From: Prinia subflava
Taxonomy: Eukaryota; Chordata; Aves; Passeriformes; Cisticolidae
Length of the DNA: 64,000 nt
NCBI RefSeq assembly: GCF_021018805.1
Contig: NC_086256.1
Location: forward strand, 10,234,032-10,298,031
Direction: 5' to 3'
The notes beneath the pieces are model-generated. The model was not told the origin of the DNA. It worked only from the letters and a program-made list of their open reading frames with translations, and searched no databases. Positions 62,001-64,000 of this stretch are shown in pieces (the stretch's first letter is position 1; every line of letters begins with the position of its first letter). The position numbers and the translations under genes are program-made.

Positions 62001-64000
62001 GCTGGGCTTGTGCCAGGAAGAGGCTGCTGTGCATTTACCTGTTCCCCAGTACTGGTTTGTCTGAGCAGCTCATGGACTGATCCCACTGCAGGGGAACAGC
62101 CCAGCCCACAAAGCAGATGTGCTGCCTTGCAAACCCAAAGCTTTACAGTGACACTAAGTCTCTACATTTAACTGGCTGTAGCTGCAGTGGCTCCTTATCT
62201 GTCCTTCTACCTGCTTTAGAAGATGTCATTAGGGTGCAAAAAAGGGAGAACCACATAACTGGAAAGGATTAAGTGGAAGACTGCTCTGCTCCCACCATCC
62301 CCAATTCTCTTCTACTCCACAAAAACACAACAGGTTCCAAGACACAGCCCTCACACAGTCATAGTCCAGTAAGAACAGCTCAGGAGACCAAGTTTGCTGA
62401 CACCTGGGCAACTCATGAGAGAAAAGGTCATGATGATGAGACAAGGGAGCTGAAAACTGCCTAAGGAGCAAAGGATCCCTGCTGGCACCTCCAGAAAGGC
62501 TGCCTGCCCACAGGAAAAGCCATCTAAGAGCTATGGGAAGCCCTGGTCAGAATGTGCTAACACTCCAGCATCAGAGGTTAATCCCTGAGCTGTCAGCACT
62601 ACACAGAGGTGCTAATCCATGGCTGGGTGCCTGAATCAGCTTGGTAACACCTCCTGCACATGGCTCCTCCTCATCAGGTTAGTGCTGAGGCTGGGTGAAG
62701 TCCAGAGAAGGATACTTTATCTTTTTCATTTATAGGTTCAACCATTTCCAGTACATGAACAAACAAGAGGCTTACAGAGTTGGGTTAAATCATAAACAGA
62801 TCCATGGATGCACAGCACCAGCACAGAGGGAGAAACAAACACTGCAGTCTGCACTGGAGTCCTCAGACTTCTGAAGTGCTCTCCTTTCTGCCTCACACCA
62901 GGCTCAGGCCTCCCAGAGGAGCCAGAAAGACACTGCTCCAATGGCTCTGAGGGCTCCTGACTGGACAGGACAATGCAGTTCACACCAAAGGCACACAGCA
63001 GTCACCATCCCTAGGGGTGTCTGTGCACCCTGCAGTGACACCTCTGAGCTGATGCTTGTGCTTGTCCCCCAGTAAACTGCCTGCAGTGTAAGGGGTGCTA
63101 CTGCAAGCTTGAACCACCAGCTGCAATACCAGTGATGTTTGGTTTCAAGCCCCAAAGACCTGTATATACAGAACTTCCACCAGAACAAAAATCACATTTG
63201 GCTAGTGAGAAAGCCAACCCTGCACCCTGCACCTTAGAATTCTTTAATCAGAAAGAGGGTATTACGAGATCTTTTTTTTCATTTTGTGCTAAACCATCTT
63301 CAGGCATTAACAATTATTTTCCCCCAGACATTGCTAGGAGCCAAAAGTTTGTTCTTTATCATCAGCTTATCCCAAGAAAGAGAAGTCCAATACAGTATGG
63401 AACAGCTCTCCCACTCTTAAGACTTCAGTAGGACTGAAGAAAACTCCTGAAAAGCTTTACCAGTCCCAGAGAGAAGTCACTATTCATTGTGAGTGTGAGT
63501 TTTGCTGCTTGCTAAGACTTTTGGCTGCCACTGCCATGAGTGCAATCAAAATGCATATCTGAGTTGTACCCCACTACTCTACTTCAGGATCATCTGGCCC
63601 AAATTATATTATCAAAGCAGAGGATGTTACTACATTCACCCTTTATTGAATCCTGGGAAAAACGCTTTGAGATCAGCCTCAAACTATTTTACAAGCTCTG
63701 CTCAACCTTGCTGAAAAAGCCCTCAAATTACAAAGTTAATTGGCAGCACATTGTTACCATATGTGGTGTGCAAGAGAAGCACTGAAGTTTATTCAGGCAT
63801 CAGAACCAAAGGAGAGTGGAATATTACTGCTCTTTATGAGGATTTTGTGTTGGCCTTGATTACGAAGGCATCCCCAGCCTTGATCCTCCTGTGTGCAGCT
63901 TGCCCAACACAGCACAGCACACTGCAGCACGGGGGCACCCGTCTGCCTCCAGCCCCATTTCCCAGGAGAAACTCTGGATGCACTGCTTGCTGTGCTTTTG
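56048..64000 (-). other. ST3GAL3 intron continuing beyond the right edge
   Basis: About 8 kb upstream of the penultimate exon without a recognisable earlier ST3GAL3 exon; the one encoding ASDGFWK to GLMGRG in human was not found. It is relatively AT-rich between 57.0 and 61.3 kb. The one feature of note is the exon-like open frame at 58305-58492. Confidence 0.6.
58305..58492 (-). other. Unrecognised exon-like open frame
   Basis: On the minus strand an acceptor-like tatag is followed by 188 nt open in one frame, with a protein-like composition (includes LTSIRHNLIKKL, FPDVIFRAMQKYF and CEFLIVVGAKSDI). It ends at AGG AAG with donor gtaggt; an in-frame TAA lies just before the acceptor. It has no ATG. 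I do not recognise the family. It could be a relic of a transposable or endogenous retroviral coding region, an exon of a nested gene, or chance. It is not a known ST3GAL3 exon. Confidence 0.3.

Noticed and set aside
1..64000. CRISPR arrays, bacterial operons, phage or toxin-antitoxin systems
   Set aside because: The window is spliced vertebrate nuclear DNA; nothing prokaryotic was seen.

Overview
The window is a piece of vertebrate, almost certainly avian, nuclear DNA. Three spliced genes can be read exon by exon with GT-AG junctions and unbroken phase. A truncated CR1 retroposon in plus orientation ends near 29057 with the family's typical ATTCTATG-like tail. The gene content and order match the block known in human 1p34 (ST3GAL3, ARTN, IPO13). 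All three genes lie on the minus strand, so transcription runs from high to low coordinates. The species cannot be named from the sequence.

Layout from left to right: positions 50-30084 hold IPO13 (importin-13). Eighteen coding exons are resolved, encoding residues 1-865. About 92 C-terminal residues, judged from human IPO13 (963 aa), lie beyond the left edge. The IPO13 promoter is the CpG island at about 29.8-30.54 kb. Positions 30563-32589 (with a likely leader exon at 35.5 kb) hold ARTN (artemin), a secreted GDNF-family ligand with all seven cystine-knot cysteines. Its poly(A) signal lies only about 480 bp upstream of the IPO13 start codon. A large GC-rich CpG island at about 33.8-37.3 kb is the likely ARTN promoter region. 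From 37.3 to 42.2 kb no protein gene is recognisable, but there are candidate poly(A) signals on both strands. Positions 42183-56047 hold the 3' UTR and last two coding exons of ST3GAL3, a Golgi alpha-2,3-sialyltransferase. The remaining exons lie beyond the right edge, and 56-64 kb is intron.

The genes do not form a pathway. IPO13 is a housekeeping nuclear transport receptor, ARTN a neurotrophic ligand for GFRalpha3/RET, and ST3GAL3 a glycan-capping enzyme. They are conserved neighbours in tandem.

I see no clearly new biological system. The most useful observations are: an in-frame upstream start and leader exon for artemin; absence of the N-glycosylation sequon from the mature avian artemin domain; AU-rich elements in its 3' UTR; the very tight ARTN-IPO13 tandem spacing; a 27-nt IPO13 microexon; a plus-strand transcript end between ARTN and ST3GAL3; and an unrecognised exon-like open frame at 58.3-58.5 kb inside ST3GAL3. 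Exon calls rest on reading splice junctions and on comparison with human proteins from memory, not on alignments.
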